NCBI GenBank assembly: GCA_003260355.1 | Contig: MPSQ01000001.1 | Span: 682,001-746,000 of the forward strand | Source of the DNA: SR1 bacterium human oral taxon HOT-345 | GTDB taxonomy: Bacteria; Patescibacteriota; Gracilibacteria; Absconditabacterales; Absconditicoccaceae | DNA: 64,000 nucleotides | Reading direction: 5' to 3' | Part shown: positions 20,198 to 31,165 of the stretch, piece by piece | How the letters are laid out: every line of letters begins with the position of its first letter | Numbering within the stretch: the first letter of the stretch is position 1 | The notes under the pieces: model-generated | Told to the model about the DNA's origin: nothing | Databases searched by the model: none | What the model saw: only the letters and a program-made list of their open reading frames with translations | Made by a program: the position numbers and the translations under genes

Positions 20198-20983
20198 ATG
20201 TCAACAACGTTCTGGTTTTGGATTATTATTGCTTTAATACTTCTGCTTTTGATCCGTATCTTTAGGAGATATATTGGAAGAATCATCCTGCTTCTTCTTT
20301 TTCTTTTGGTAGTTTTCTTTGTTTATAAGCGGTTAAATCCTCTCCAATGAGAACGTTTCTTACAGTGGATGAAAGGAGTTCCTGCACGTTCAGTAAACTT
20401 TGTCAATTTTTATCTCCTAAAAAATGATGTTGAGGCTCCTCTTCTTGAGGAAAGAGCGTCTACTAATGAACTGAAAGTATTGTCAGGGAATGTTTCTGAT
20501 CATCTTAAAAATTCAGATAACTCAGCTAGTCAAGCTCCAATACTTAGGAAAGATAGCGAATCCTCTTCAGAGAGTGGATTATCTTCAGGTTCTAAAGCTG
20601 TAGAACTTGTTATTCTCAGTCAAGATACGACTCCTTCTGTGCAATCATGAGATAAAGAAAATCAGACTAACTCTCAAAATTCGGGTGTGAAGCAAGAGTT
20701 CGTCCTTGAAGCTCAAGAAACTTCTTATGAAGCGAAAGAATCCTCTCTCAATACTAAAGAGACTTTAGATGTAACTAAACAAGCTTCTCAAGGAGCTCAA
20801 GCACCAACTGTGAAAATCCCAGTCGAAACTCACGAAATTAAAGAACCTTCTCACAAGCAGAACACAGCTTCTGCTCCAATAAGCAGAACAACCAATAAAG
20901 TAGCATCCACCTCTACTTATCATTCAAAAGGGCTTACTGCTGCTGACTATGAGGAGGCTTGGGCAATTTTTTGAAGGAGATAG
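20198..20983 (+). CDS. Membrane-anchored protein with long Ser/Thr/Gln-rich tail
   Basis: 261 residues. Two adjacent hydrophobic helices at the N-terminus (FWFWIIIALILLLLIRI and IILLLLFLLVVFFV), then ~200 residues rich in Ser, Thr, Glu and Gln without cysteines (SSSESGLSSGS, SQDTTPSVQS). Three UGA codons read Gly. ATG 20198 is chosen over the upstream TTG, which lies inside the promoter. Likely an envelope stalk or linker; no domain recognised. Confidence 0.7.
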
Positions 20984-21146
20984 ATGAAGGAATATGATTT
21001 AAACTCCTATTTGTTATCTTAACCATTAGTAGTTTTTTTGTGTTATAATTAATGAAGTTTATTTTATATTGACTTCTTTCTATATTTAACTATATTACAA
21101 AATGTGAATTAAAAAAAATGAATACTAATCAAAAAAAATAATCATT

Positions 21147-21608
21147 ATGGCAACTAAAGAATGTTCTTGCTATCATTCGTATCCCGCTATTGAAGCTGTA
21201 CTTCAAGCTGGAGCTGGGATGACCATCTCATTTCGGAATGGTAGAGGTTTATGCGAGGTCAGAATTGAGAAAGGAGAGAAAGTTTTGGTCTGTGTAGAGG
21301 GCTTTCGTGTTCAGGTTGCACTTCAACGGGCAAATCAAGAGCTTCTTGGTGGACCTTGGAATACTGGAGTCGCACCTAACCAAACGGTGGAAAGCTTCGT
21401 TGGTTTGGTAGACCTGAACGAAATCTCTAAGGATAGATTTGATTCTTATATCTTCCTTTGGAAGGTTACTCGGATTTTTTTTCATGAGGAAGTTGGATTC
21501 CTGTGTAGGGCAGGTGCAACCGAATCTTGTATATGGGGAAGTGGGAAAACCATGGCAGATGCTGTCATTGATTGCTGCCGAGCTACGAAGAATCCGACGA
21601 ATAACTAG
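21147..21608 (+). CDS. Hypothetical protein, 153 aa
   Basis: Not recognised. Soluble, cysteine-containing (CSCYHSY, FLCRAGATES, DCCRATK), with a beta-rich middle (VRIEKGEKVLVCVEGFRVQVAL). No internal UGA, unusual for this region. It stands alone, with an A-rich 160-base upstream gap and a strong terminator. Confidence 0.65.
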   Translation: MATKECSCYHSYPAIEAVLQAGAGMTISFRNGRGLCEVRIEKGEKVLVCVEGFRVQVALQRANQELLGGPWNTGVAPNQTVESFVGLVDLNEISKDRFDSYIFLWKVTRIFFHEEVGFLCRAGATESCIWGSGKTMADAVIDCCRATKNPTNN

Positions 21609-21623
21609 GATTAACAACAATTT

Positions 21624-21658
21624 AGAAAGCCCAGGATGGATCTATCCTGGGTTTCTTT
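21624..21658 (+). terminator. Rho-independent terminator
   Basis: Stem AGAAACCCAGGAT-type: GCCCAGGAT/ATCCTGGGT with loop GGATCT, then TTTCTTT. Lies between convergent genes. Confidence 0.7.
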
Positions 21659-21737
21659 ACTAATTATTGCTTTTTTCAAGAGAGCAGGTTTTATTGGGGA
21701 TTTAACTGCAGTTCTCTGTATTTTGATTCTGGCTTTT

Positions 21738-23948
21738 TTAGATGAAAATATCTCTCGGTTTTGCCCCCTCTTGAGGACCTATCACTCCTCTTTCCTCCAA
21801 AATATCCATAATTCTTGCAGCCCTTGCAAATCCAACATTGAGCTTTCTCTGGAGCAAGGTTGCAGAAGCTTTTCTGGTTTCCGCGATGACTTGGATGGCT
21901 TGATTGACGAGGTCTTCATCATCTCCAGAATCCCCTCCAGCAAAGGAACCTTTCGCAGTTTCCAGTCTGCTTTCTAATGCTGTAATAATTTCCTGATTAT
22001 AAATATCGTCTTCACTTAGTCCTTGCATATATTTATTTCTCAGCTGAGCAACGACCTTTTCAATCTCTTCTGTTGCAATAAACGGAGCCTGGATTCTGAT
22101 TGGGAATTTCGTGCTTGGATCCATATAGAGCATATCTCCCTTTCCAACGAGGTCTTCTGCTCCTTTACGACCAAGAATCGTCCTACTATCCACCTCAGAA
22201 ACCACTCCAAAGGCAATTCTCGTCGGTATATTTGCTTTGATCAGACCGGTAATCACATTCACAGATGGTCTTTGTGTTGCGAGGATAAGATGGATTCCCA
22301 CGGCTCTGGCTTTTGCAGCAAGACGGTTAATGCAGTTTTCAACTTCTTTTCTATTGGCAGAGCTAGAGAGCATCATATCCGCCATTTCATCAATGATAAA
22401 GACAATACGATACATTTTCTCTTGTCCTTCGGCACTCATCTTTTCGTTGTATTCATCCAGATTTCTTACTCTTTGGTCTTTGAGCGTCGTATATCTTTTT
22501 TCCATCTCCTCAACCGTTCGCTGAAGGAGTTTGATCGCTTTCCCACTATCATACACGATCGGAGCGAGCAAATACGGCAAACCTGAATACATTTCTAGTT
22601 CAACTTGCTTCGGATCGACCATAAGAAACTTGAGTTCAGCAGGAGTATTCTGAAACATCAGCGAAACGATAAAATCGTTGATTCCTACAGACTTTCCGCT
22701 TCCTGTCGCACCGGCAACAAGCAAATGTGGCATCTTTTCAAGCGGTCTCACCTGCACACTTCCATCAATCCCTTTCCCAAGAGAAAGATTGGTTGCATTC
22801 TTTTTCATCTCCGTAGAAAATTCGCTGGTATTGATCACATCGCCGAGCCTCACCATATTTGGTTTTGGATTTGGGATTTGGATTCCCACGAGATCGGTTC
22901 CTGGGATCGGAGCGATGATTCTGAGCGATTTAGATTTGAGGGAAAGCTTGATATCATTTGCCAGCCCTTCAATAGCAGAAATTCTGATCCCCTCATCAGG
23001 TTTAATCTTGATCTGCACGATAGACGGTCCAATATCAAATCCCTCAATCGCAATTGGAACCCCAAATTCCCCGAGCTTGGTTTGCAAAGCTTGTGCCTTT
23101 TCCACAAGGAAATTTTCATCAATCGTTTGTTCCTGTCCGAGTGTAGATTCTAGCAGTGATGTCCCAAAAGTCGGTTTATCTCACGAATAATGGATCACTG
23201 GTTTTGGCTTTTTTTCTTCAATCTTCTGCTCTACTTTGGCTTTAAACATTTCCTTAAGAAGAGAACCTCAACCAGAACTAGACTTGGCGATTTTTCCGGT
23301 GGCTTGAGAAACTTTTTCCATAATCGCTTCGGTAGAGATTTCGGGTCTCGTGATCGTAATCGTAGGTCTTTCCTGTTCTTTGGAGTCAGCTTTTTTTTCT
23401 TTTTTGATAGGAGTATCAGGAGTCTCGATATTGATTTTGGGAAGTTTTGGCAGGCGGACATTGAAAATATAAAGCAAATACCCAACCAACAGCACTAGAA
23501 GAACGATAACTATCGCCTTAATCGCGGTAATATAGCTTCCTGTCTCATTTTTAAGCCCTCTTTCTAAGAGCCGGATTAATGGCCATGAAAAATATCCTCA
23601 GTTTTCAAGCCACTTAATAGGGGTTGTAACATCTCGTAAGCGGATATTTAGCCAGGCAGAAGTCAGCATTAAGACTGAGAAAAAGTATTTTACTAGGAAT
23701 TTGGTCAGATGTCCTTTAGCCAAAATGAGGAGCCCAATCACAATACACAATCAGAAAAAGAAAAGCAATCAGACTTCTCAAAAAGCGATTTTACTATATT
23801 TGGTAAAAAACTCGAATACTGGAGAGCCTTGTGCCATCGCTCTAGAAAAAAAATAGAGCACTCCCAAGGAAATCATTCCAAATCAAATATGATTTTTATT
23901 CACCGTAAAGGATCTTGCTGTTCTCCTCTGAGTTTTTCTTTTTGCCAA
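21738..23948 (-). CDS. ftsK: DNA translocase FtsK/SpoIIIE
   Basis: About 736 residues. N-terminal ~170 residues contain hydrophobic segments (ISLGVLYFF, VGLLFFFGLCIVIGLLIL, IVIVLLVLLVGYLLYIF), then a charged linker, then the motor: LLVAGATGSGKSVGIN (Walker A), FLMVDPKQVELEMY, VFIIDEMADMM (Walker B), HLILATQRPSVNVITG, and the DNA-orienting gamma winged helix DEDLVNQAIQVI...RKLNVGFARAARIMD. It pumps chromosome ends at division. Many UGA codons are in the N-terminal part (first motor-side ones near 23160 and 23269). Start TTG 23948 follows a T-rich leader; the frame stays open further upstream, so the start is uncertain. Confidence 0.9.
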
Positions 23949-24279
23949 AATACTGGAGCTAAAAAAATAAAAAACTGAATCTATCGCACGTAAATGTAAT
24001 GATTTTTGGCTTTCTTTCAAGCTAAACCAAAAGTTTTTGTAGCAAACACTTGTCTTTTTTCAAAAGTCTGTTATACTCTCAAAATGTGGCTACTAGGAGC
24101 AGCATTTCTCAATTTAAAAGAAGATAAACGATAGTCGCTATGCATCATTACAGCGATTTATATTTGCCATAAAAGATGATAAAAAAAGGAAGGCTTAAAG
24201 CAAGGATAAAAAGGTATTATTCTTTATCTCACTACAGCCTCCAAAAAAAACGAAAGGTTTCATTCAGGTTTTTAGTATC
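23949..24279 (+). other. Intergenic region between ftsK and sod
   Basis: Holds a sigma70-like promoter and a short possible transcript (see 24050-24156). The remainder is A/T-rich with no conserved frame; the 64-codon frame over 24176-24370 runs into the sod gene antisense and is judged a shadow. Confidence 0.5.
24050..24156 (+). ncRNA. Possible small transcript with 16-aa leader peptide
   Basis: TTGTCT (24050) - 16 bases - TATACT (24072) is a good promoter. The start of transcription would fall at an ATG (24084) opening a 16-codon ORF (MWLLGAAFLNLKEDKR) ending TAG, followed at once by a hairpin TCGCT/AGCGA and TTTATATTT. It could be a leaderless micro-ORF or a small RNA. Confidence 0.4.
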
Positions 24280-24858
24280 TTACCCCAAATTTTCAGCAAC
24301 GAAGCCCCAATTGATCACATGGAAAAAATTCTCCAAATATGCTCCTCTATTATTTCTCGTATCAATATAATAGGCATGCTCTCGCACATCTACTCCAAGA
24401 AGGATTTTTACTGGCAAGTGAAGCGGATTTTGAGCGTTCGACATATTCAGAATTTCTAATTTTCCTTCTTGATTCAAAACTAGCCAAGTCCAACCAGAAC
24501 CAAAATTTCCAACTGCTGAAGAAATAAACTGCTCTTTGAAACTAGCAAAAGATCCAAAATCCTGATCAATGAGTTCTGCCAATTTCCCACTAGGAACTTG
24601 ATCATGTTTTGGACTCAAGCAATTCCAGAAAAAGTTATGATTCCAAAACTGGGCAGCATTATTATATAATGCTCAATTTGAGTTTTTTACAATATCTACG
24701 ATATCCTTTCCAGCGAAATCGGTATTTTCAATCAATTGATTAAGTTTATCAGCATACGCCTGATGATGTTTTTCATAATGATAGCTCATCGTCTCTTCAG
24801 AGATGTAAGGAGCGAGTGCATCTTTTGGATAAGGAAGTGCTATTTTCTGAAAGGTCAT
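24280..24858 (-). CDS. sodA: Superoxide dismutase (Fe/Mn type)
   Basis: 192 residues. Converts superoxide to peroxide and oxygen. Ligands visible: H in SYHYEKHHQAYADKLN, H in NNAAQFWNHNFFWN, and the DxxxH of GVDVREHAYYID; GSGWTWLV and VINWGF are also conserved. The near-invariant Trp of DVWEHAYY is Arg here. UGA at 24673 gives NSNG-ALYNN. Metal choice cannot be decided from sequence alone. Confidence 0.93.
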
Positions 24859-24914
24859 TTACATTATGTATAAACAAATAAAAGATTCAGAAGTCTGAAT
24901 AGGATTTTGGAGAG

Positions 24915-25661
24915 TTATGCTTTTTTCCCCTGGTTTGCTACAGCTTCCATCAGTTTTTTCACCTCTTCTGGATCTCCAAGGAAATAATCCTTCGTAAGCT
25001 TCATTTCATCGTCAAATTCAAATACATAAGGAACTGCTGTTGGGAGGTTGAGCTTTAGAATATCTTCGTCTGACATTCCTTTTAGCACCTTAATAATTCC
25101 TCTCAAACTATTTCCATGTGCAGCCACCAAAATCGTATCCTCTCTCTCTAGTGCTGGCAATATCGTTTCCTGCAAATAAGGCAATGCACGACCTACACAG
25201 TCTCTAAGGGATTCTGTTAGTGGCAAGTCTTGAGGTGCTACCCTTGCATAACGAGGATCCTGAAAAGGAGAACGTGGATCGTCTTTTTCAAGTGGAGTTG
25301 GCGGGATATCGTAGCTCCTTCTCCAAAGAAGTACCTGTTCGTCTCCGTATTTTTGTGCGGTTTCGGCTTTATTGAGCCCCTGGAGCATTCCATAATGCTT
25401 TTCATTGAGTCTCCGAGATTTTTCTACAGGGATCCAATCTAAATCCATCGTATCTAGCACGGTATTCAAGGTCTTGATAGCTCTTTTGAGGTAAGAGGTA
25501 AAAGCTCTCGAGAAGTGGAGATTTTCAGCCTTCAAAAGTGCACCTGCTTTTTTAGCTTCTTGGAGCCCTTTTTCGGTAAGATCAACATCCGTTCGTCCAG
25601 TAAATCTATTCTCTTGGTTTCGAGTACTTTCTCCATGACGGAGAAGAACTAGTTTTTTCAT
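24915..25661 (-). CDS. gpmA: 2,3-bisphosphoglycerate-dependent phosphoglycerate mutase
   Basis: 248 residues. Interconverts 3- and 2-phosphoglycerate, linking RuBisCO or upper-glycolysis product to pyruvate. [17 protein letters not shown] carries the phosphohistidine; [16 protein letters not shown], the catalytic Glu; [11 protein letters not shown], the second His. No UGA. ATG 25661 is the family start; the longer frame upstream is not used. Confidence 0.95.
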   Translation of the reverse strand: MKKLVLLRHGESTRNQENRFTGRTDVDLTEKGLQEAKKAGALLKAENLHFSRAFTSYLKRAIKTLNTVLDTMDLDWIPVEKSRRLNEKHYGMLQGLNKAETAQKYGDEQVLLWRRSYDIPPTPLEKDDPRSPFQDPRYARVAPQDLPLTESLRDCVGRALPYLQETILPALEREDTILVAAHGNSLRGIIKVLKGMSDEDILKLNLPTAVPYVFEFDDEMKLTKDYFLGDPEEVKKLMEAVANQGKKA

Positions 25662-25801
25662 CAGTATTTTTCTAATAAAAGTAAAAGCAAAATCTCTTAT
25701 AGTGAAAGCACTCAAAAGGTCAAGCTTTCCTCTGATTTTTATAGAACGCTTGCAATTATTTGGGAAAATACTAAACTTCCTCTGTTTATTTTGCTGTAAA
25801 A

Positions 25802-27406
25802 ATGAAAAAAATCGGAATTGAACCACTGAAAAAGGAGTCAATTTCTTTTGGAAAGTTTGTTTTGCATACGGTTTTTCTCTCGCTTTTGGTGCTGAGTTTT
25901 ACTGTTTTTTCTTTGTACTCAAAAATTACTGAACGGTTTTTTTCAAATCATAAGATTGATATCTTCACTGAACTACCTCAGGTTGCTTCTTATTTTTGGG
26001 TTGTTGACCCGGAGGTAGCTCGCCAGATTTTGCAACTTGATCTCATCATAAAAGATTACCTGTCTGGTGCTAACGTCCTGAAAACTAGAGAAGAGGAACT
26101 TACTGCACTTTGGAGCTATGCGAAAGAGAATAAAGACTACCTCACAAAGTTAGGATTTGGGAACTATAAGAGGATTTTGAAGATGCTTTCAGATGCACGA
26201 CCACTGAGAGAAGAAATTTTCCAACTCCTCGGGAAAGATCAGCGTTTTAATTACCTTGTTCCTCTCCAAAACAGTAATGAATCTCGTCCTAATGGGGGAT
26301 TCTTTGGGTCTTTTGCGTTTATTAGCCTTTCTGGAGGGCATATTGTCGATATGCAGATTATTGATTCTTATCTCCCTGATATGCTTGCTCCTAATACCCG
26401 TGTTCCTCTGCCTGAACGAACTCAGGGATTTCTGACAGAGAAAGCTGCGTGATTTATCGGAGGGAACAAATTCTGATTCACAGATAAAGACTGACGCAAT
26501 CTGAAACAGCTCTATGAAAAGATCTTCCATACTGCTTTTGATCCGGAGAAAAGAGAGAAAATGTTTAATCAGGAGCAATGGAATCAGCTTTTTCAAAAGA
26601 ATATCAAGGGAATTATCTTTCTCGACTCAGAATTAATTACCTATCTTCTGCCTGCCTTTCGCTCTAAAACGCGAGAATGGCAATTTGTCAATGCTAATGT
26701 CGATCTTATTAGAGGAGAGAATAGGAGTAATAAGAAGGAGTTTTATATCAAAGATCTTCAACGCTATCTGAAAGATAATGCTCTCACGCTTGCAAAGTCT
26801 ACGATCAACAACATTCAAGAGCTCCTGCATAAGGGATTTATCAATATCTACCTCTCCAATGTCTCTGATGAAATGCGAACGTTCTTGAAAGACTATGATC
26901 TGACCAATGTGTATAATCCAGACTTTTTCTACTTTTTCCATATTAATAGCTCGTTTAATAAGTCTGATGGATTTGTCAAAAAACAGGTAGAGGTGCTAGG
27001 ACCTCAAGGGAACGTTCTTCTCTCTACAGAAGAAAGAAAGCTGGACATTCATACACTTTCACCGGGAACCTATACCCTCCACATTAATTATACGCTTGAT
27101 ATTCCCAAGACCTATCAAGATGAGATCTTTGCACTAGAGAAGAGCTACTGAATCGAAATGACCGATAGAGAACGTCACATTCTTGCATTACAGCCAAAGA
27201 ATCCTGATCCTACGATTCCTCTCAAATGGTGGGAAGCTAAAGCGATTTTCTATTTCCCAAAGAATGTAAAGATCCTTGGTATTCAAGGCGATGCTTTTAA
27301 TGAAAAACAGTTTGAAGCAGATTTTGCCAAGGGGATTACCTATCAATCACGCATCTCTACCAACCAAACGACGAATACAATCAGTATCAAAATTCAGATT
27401 TTTTAA
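25802..27406 (+). CDS. DUF4012 family membrane-anchored protein
   Basis: 534 residues. One N-terminal membrane helix ([17 protein letters not shown]). The family signature is [20 protein letters not shown], followed by [13 protein letters not shown] and [17 protein letters not shown]. Four or five UGA codons read Gly. DUF4012 proteins are common in CPR and Gram-positive bacteria near cell-surface polysaccharide genes; function unknown. The extracellular part has a late beta-rich domain ([20 protein letters not shown]). The next gene follows within 15 bases. Confidence 0.86.
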
Positions 27407-27421
27407 CTTTTGGAACACATT

Positions 27422-28165
27422 ATGCTAAAATTACTGCAAGGCTATTACCATTTTCTCTCGCTGGGGAAGTTTATGGAACAGGTTATTTTGACAAATGACC
27501 TTTCAAGTTTGGCTATGGATCTGCCCATCAGGACCGGGGCTTCTTCCTCCTTTGGACTTAAAGAATCCTTGATTAAGCAGTTGCTCAGCTCGCTTCACAA
27601 GCATCCGGACAAGAGGAATGTTTATGGCTATTTAATTGAAATTAGTGCGTTTAAGGGGATTTTCTCTGTGATGAGAGAAATTATAGAAAACGATGCCGTC
27701 CTGAGAAACTTTCTCAAAGATCAGCTCCAAGATCAGTATTTCCCTTTTGAACAGACGATTAGATTCTTGAGAAACGTGCTTAACCATTCTACATCCTCTG
27801 GTCTAGCACTCAAACTTGAGGATTATGAAGTGCAAAGAGACTTTATCTTGTCTCCCAAAATTCAGAAAACGAACCATCTCAATTGAGCAAAGATTCACTT
27901 AGATTTTGTCTATGCCGAGCATATTCCAGAACGGAAAGGAAGCAAGCACTACGGGATCCATTTGTGCTTAGACTTCGCTGCATTTAAACCATGAACGCCA
28001 CTAGAACGCCTTGTGAAGTGGCACGACCTGTATCTTCTATCAGAATTGTGCTTTAATCTCTCGCAACTGGCTGATGCAAAACTCAAAGCCTTAAAGAACA
28101 CAAGAAAAAAAACAGAATCCCCCTTGAAATCACGCACGAAAACAATACACTCCTCTCGTGGTTAA
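27422..28165 (+). CDS. Hypothetical protein downstream of DUF4012 gene
   Basis: 247 residues, family not recognised. No signal. Features: a helical N-terminus (MLKLLQGYYHFLSLGKF), a middle LRNVLNHSTSSGLALKLEDYEVQRDF, and a lysine/arginine-rich end. Two UGA codons (27884 and about 27992) read Gly. Starts 15 bases after the DUF4012 stop, so co-transcribed. Its TCAGATTTTTTAA leader overlaps the upstream stop codon. Confidence 0.65.
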
Positions 28166-28216
28166 TTTTTCAGTGGCTCAGATTTACGGATATCTTTCTC
28201 TTCTTCCTTCGCTGTA

Positions 28217-28759
28217 ATGAATCTTGAAAAACTTTTTGGTAGTAAAACGAAAGTAGACATCCTCAAATATCTGATTTTCAGAAGGCAGGGCGTTTCCATG
28301 AGGGCATTAGAAACAGAAATCTGATGGACTTTCCCAGCAATCAAAAAACAAGTGGACAGTCTAAATGAAGCAGGAGTCCTGGGCGTTGAAAAAGAGCATA
28401 CCTGATGGGTCATTACGATTTATCCACCGCTTTTGCCTCTTTTTAAGGAGCTTTTCTTTGAGGATCTCAAGCAAAACTTGGTGACGCTCTTTGAAAAGCA
28501 ACAGCACCAGATCGTTCGCTATTTTTGGGGGGACAGGTTTGGGAAGCAGATCGGAATGGACCTCATCCTGATCTATGAACAGCTCGACAAACAGCAGATC
28601 GATCAACTCAAGGTGGAAATTAGTGAAATCTTTAGACAGTTTTGGATCGAAAGTGCCTCTATTGTCTTTATGAGCCAAGAAGAACGAGAGAAAAGATACA
28701 GACTCGCCGATAGATTCGTCCTTCAAGTGATGAGATTCTACAGCTCGGTCGTGAATTAG
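28217..28759 (+). CDS. Winged-helix transcriptional regulator-like protein
   Basis: 180 residues. N-terminal KLFGSKTKVDILKYLIFRRQ-GVSMRALE ... IKKQVDSLNEAGVLGVEK has the helix-turn-helix and wing arrangement of ArsR/MarR-type proteins. The C-terminal ~100 residues (FGKQIGMDLILIYEQLDKQQIDQLKVEIS) form a separate domain that recalls nucleotidyltransferase-like sensors; binding partner unknown. UGA codons near 28319 and 28403 read Gly. Follows the previous gene by 51 bases containing a CTCAGATTT leader. Confidence 0.7.
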
Positions 28760-28803
28760 TAAACAAAAAGCTTTTTATTTTTTTTCTAACCTCAACGCTA
28801 ACA

Positions 28804-29520
28804 ATGAACTACGAACAACTCCTCGATGAAATCATGGTCAATACCCTTTCAGCGAAAGAACTGATAGGGACTCCGCAAAGAGATTTCCAATATGCAGTTT
28901 GTCCGTGGGATTTGGAGTTTCATACAATGATTTTTCTCTCAAGTATTCTGCTTACTTTCGATCAGAAGAAACCGATCATTGCCCTTATTCAAGTAGCGGA
29001 GTTGCCAGAACCGGTGATGCTCTATACCGGTGAAATTGGTCCGCACTTTGGAAGGCTACGAAACGTCGATAATCAGCCTTCTCAGCTCTTTGCTCAGCAT
29101 GGCTTAGCGCAGACGGAAGAAAACTTTTACCCTTACCTTGATAAACTCTTCTGCTACCTTGGCGTGATCAATCCTAACCAAGAACATCTCGTTATTTTCA
29201 TCAGGCAGGGAGTCAAGCAGACCGAACTGCTTGCACTCTTGAAAGAGCTTTTGGGGAAGGACTACTCACTTTTGGTCGTGAGCAACTGCTATGACGGTTT
29301 GCCTATGCAAGCGTGCAAAGCTCAATCTGAAACGCTCGTTGCACACCTGTTGGACAAGCAGATGAGTGAAGCAGAGCAAGAAGCATTCCCAGCATTCACG
29401 ATTTTGAATCAGCTCTTGCCAAAGGAACTCGGAGAATCCGCAGTGGGACAACTTGTGAATACAGGAGAACTTGGATTTAGTCAGGATTCTTCTACTTCTT
29501 TTTGGTTTATGCTAGGATAG
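28804..29520 (+). CDS. Hypothetical protein, possibly a divergent MEMO-like fold
   Basis: 238 residues. The late part (LLVVSNCYDGLPMQACKAQS ... LVNTGELGFSQDSSTSFWFML) follows the spacing of the MEMO/AmmeMemoRadiSam carboxy-terminus, but the metal-binding histidines of that family are not seen. No UGA. Treat as unknown protein. It precedes a polysaccharide deacetylase by 33 bases and may share its transcript. Confidence 0.5.
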   Translation: MNYEQLLDEIMVNTLSAKELIGTPQRDFQYAVCPWDLEFHTMIFLSSILLTFDQKKPIIALIQVAELPEPVMLYTGEIGPHFGRLRNVDNQPSQLFAQHGLAQTEENFYPYLDKLFCYLGVINPNQEHLVIFIRQGVKQTELLALLKELLGKDYSLLVVSNCYDGLPMQACKAQSETLVAHLLDKQMSEAEQEAFPAFTILNQLLPKELGESAVGQLVNTGELGFSQDSSTSFWFMLG

Positions 29521-29553
29521 TGAGTATTTCTGCGTTTTATTTTGGAGGCAGTG

Positions 29554-30453
29554 ATGGAAAAATCAAAGATTTTGCTCGTGCTAAGTGCCTGTTTCCTCGG
29601 GATTGGAGGCGTTTTGCTTGCGTTCTGGTGAGCGGAAGGTAAACTCAAAGCAGTGCTCTGTGCACCTGCTTCAAAAGCAGCCCAGGTTAGAGCCTTGACG
29701 AGAATGGTTTGGAGGGAGCAGCTCGAGAACTTCTCCCCTGAAGAGCACCGGACTAAGCAAGAGGAGCAGCAAAGCTTCACGCTCCCGATTCTTATGTTTC
29801 ATTATATCCAGGATATTCCCGCAACGACGAAAGATCAGCTCGGCTACAGGCTGTCTTATGCCCCGCAGAAGCTTGATAAACTCCTTGACTTCTTTGAAGA
29901 GCACGCTATTACCCCGCTGACCTTCCGAGACCTCAAAGCTATCGTCGAGGGGAGACAAACCCCGCCCAAAAGAGCAGTAATTTTGAGCTTTGATGATGGG
30001 CATCTGGATCATTATACCAACGCTTTCCCCGTGCTGAGAAAGCATCACGCCAAGGCAGTCTTTTTTGTTATCGCGGGGAAACCTGATCAGGATCCGAGAT
30101 TCGCAACTCGAGACCAGATCAGAGAGCTTGCAAGCGCAGGCTTTGAAATTGGCTCGCATTCGGTAAGCCATAGTAACCTCGCATCGCTGGGAAGCAAGCG
30201 TCTGAGGGAAGAAGTCTTTGAGTCTAAGGCGCGTATTGAAAAAGAAATCGGACTTCCCGTTCTTAGCTTCTGTTATCCAGCAGGAAGGTATGATGCCAGG
30301 GTCTTGAAACTCGTAAAAGAGGGCTATCTTTTTGCTCGCACGACCCAGCCTTGAACGTTTTTGCAGATGAAGAGACGTTATCAGCTCCCGACGGTCCGTG
30401 TTTCGCCAACGCTGCAACCAGAACAGCTCAAACGCTACCGAAACCTTGACTAG
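29554..30453 (+). CDS. Polysaccharide deacetylase (NodB fold), membrane-anchored
   Basis: 299 residues. An N-terminal membrane anchor (LLVLSACFLGIGGVLLAFW) then a NodB domain: LSFDDGHLDHY (catalytic Asp and metal Asp), EIGSHSVSHSNLAS (HxxxH metal ligands) and CYPAGRYD. It likely removes acetyl groups from peptidoglycan or surface glycan. UGA near 29629 (in the anchor) and at 30352 read Gly. A GGAGG ribosome-binding site precedes GTGATG; ATG 29554 is used. Confidence 0.9.
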
Positions 30454-30474
30454 TTTTATCCTCTCCCTGCTCCG

Positions 30475-31044
30475 ATGCACCTTTTATTCTGCTGTGCAAC
30501 CCCTTGAGAGCTGAAAGCTGTGAAACAGCAGATCAAACAGCTCCAACTCAAACAAAAGCTTTCCCTCCATTACCTCTGCACCGGGGTTGGCAACTATGCG
30601 ACCATCCTTTCCTTGACGAAGTTCCTGACCGAACAGCAAGATTCAGACTTTTTTCTGATCAATCTTGGAGTCTGCGGCTACCGATCCCCTGCAAACATCG
30701 CAAAAACACCTTTCCAAGTCGCTAGAATCAAAAACTTGCACACGGGCAAGGAGCTCCTCCCTCCTCTCCCCTTCCAATTCGCTCCCGTCGCTAGCGTCCG
30801 ATCCTCAGAAACTCCCCTCTTGGAACCGCTCGGCAGTGAAGGCTTCGTCGAGATGGAGGCTCGAGGCGTGGAAACGGTAGCTGATGCGTTTAGACTGCCA
30901 CGCTTGTTCCTGAAAGTGCCGTTTGATAGGGTGGGAGAGGAAACCCGTGCCTTTGATAAGGAGGCGGCGTGCAAGCTCCTCGCTGAAGCGATCAATTATC
31001 GTGCACTGCTCATCCAGCTCTTCGCACGAGAGCAAAGCTTGTAA
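30475..31044 (+). CDS. Nucleoside phosphorylase/nucleosidase-like protein
   Basis: 189 residues. The PNP_UDP_1 fold is indicated by the opening LLFCCATPGELKAV, GVGNYATILSL, INLGVCGY and the late FVEMEARGVETVADAF, the MTA/SAH nucleosidase-type ME(A) motif. UGA supplies the glycine in ATPGEL. Shorter than most members (~230), so the substrate (MTA/SAH, futalosine or other) is not fixed. 21 bases after the deacetylase. Confidence 0.7.
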
Positions 31045-31082
31045 AAGCGGTGAACGAAGCACTAGCAGAATGAAGCAAGAAA

Positions 31083-31131
31083 AAAGAAAAAATCTGAAGG
31101 AGAACAAGGGATTGCCTTCAGATTTTTGGTT
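31083..31131. terminator. Bidirectional terminator built from an inverted AAATCTGA pair
   Basis: AAAAAATCTGAAGG (31087-31100) and CCTTCAGATTTTT (31115-31127) form the arms, with A- and T-runs outside. The convergent genes on both sides share it. Confidence 0.8.
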
Positions 31132-31165
31132 TTTTTACTCTCAAGGAGAGTGATGAACTCTCGTT

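Noticed and set aside
24176-24370. 64-codon plus-strand ORF before sod
   Set aside because: It overlaps the sod gene antisense and has no recognisable content.
29671-30480. Large minus-strand ORF
   Set aside because: Antisense to a well-supported deacetylase and without conserved motifs.
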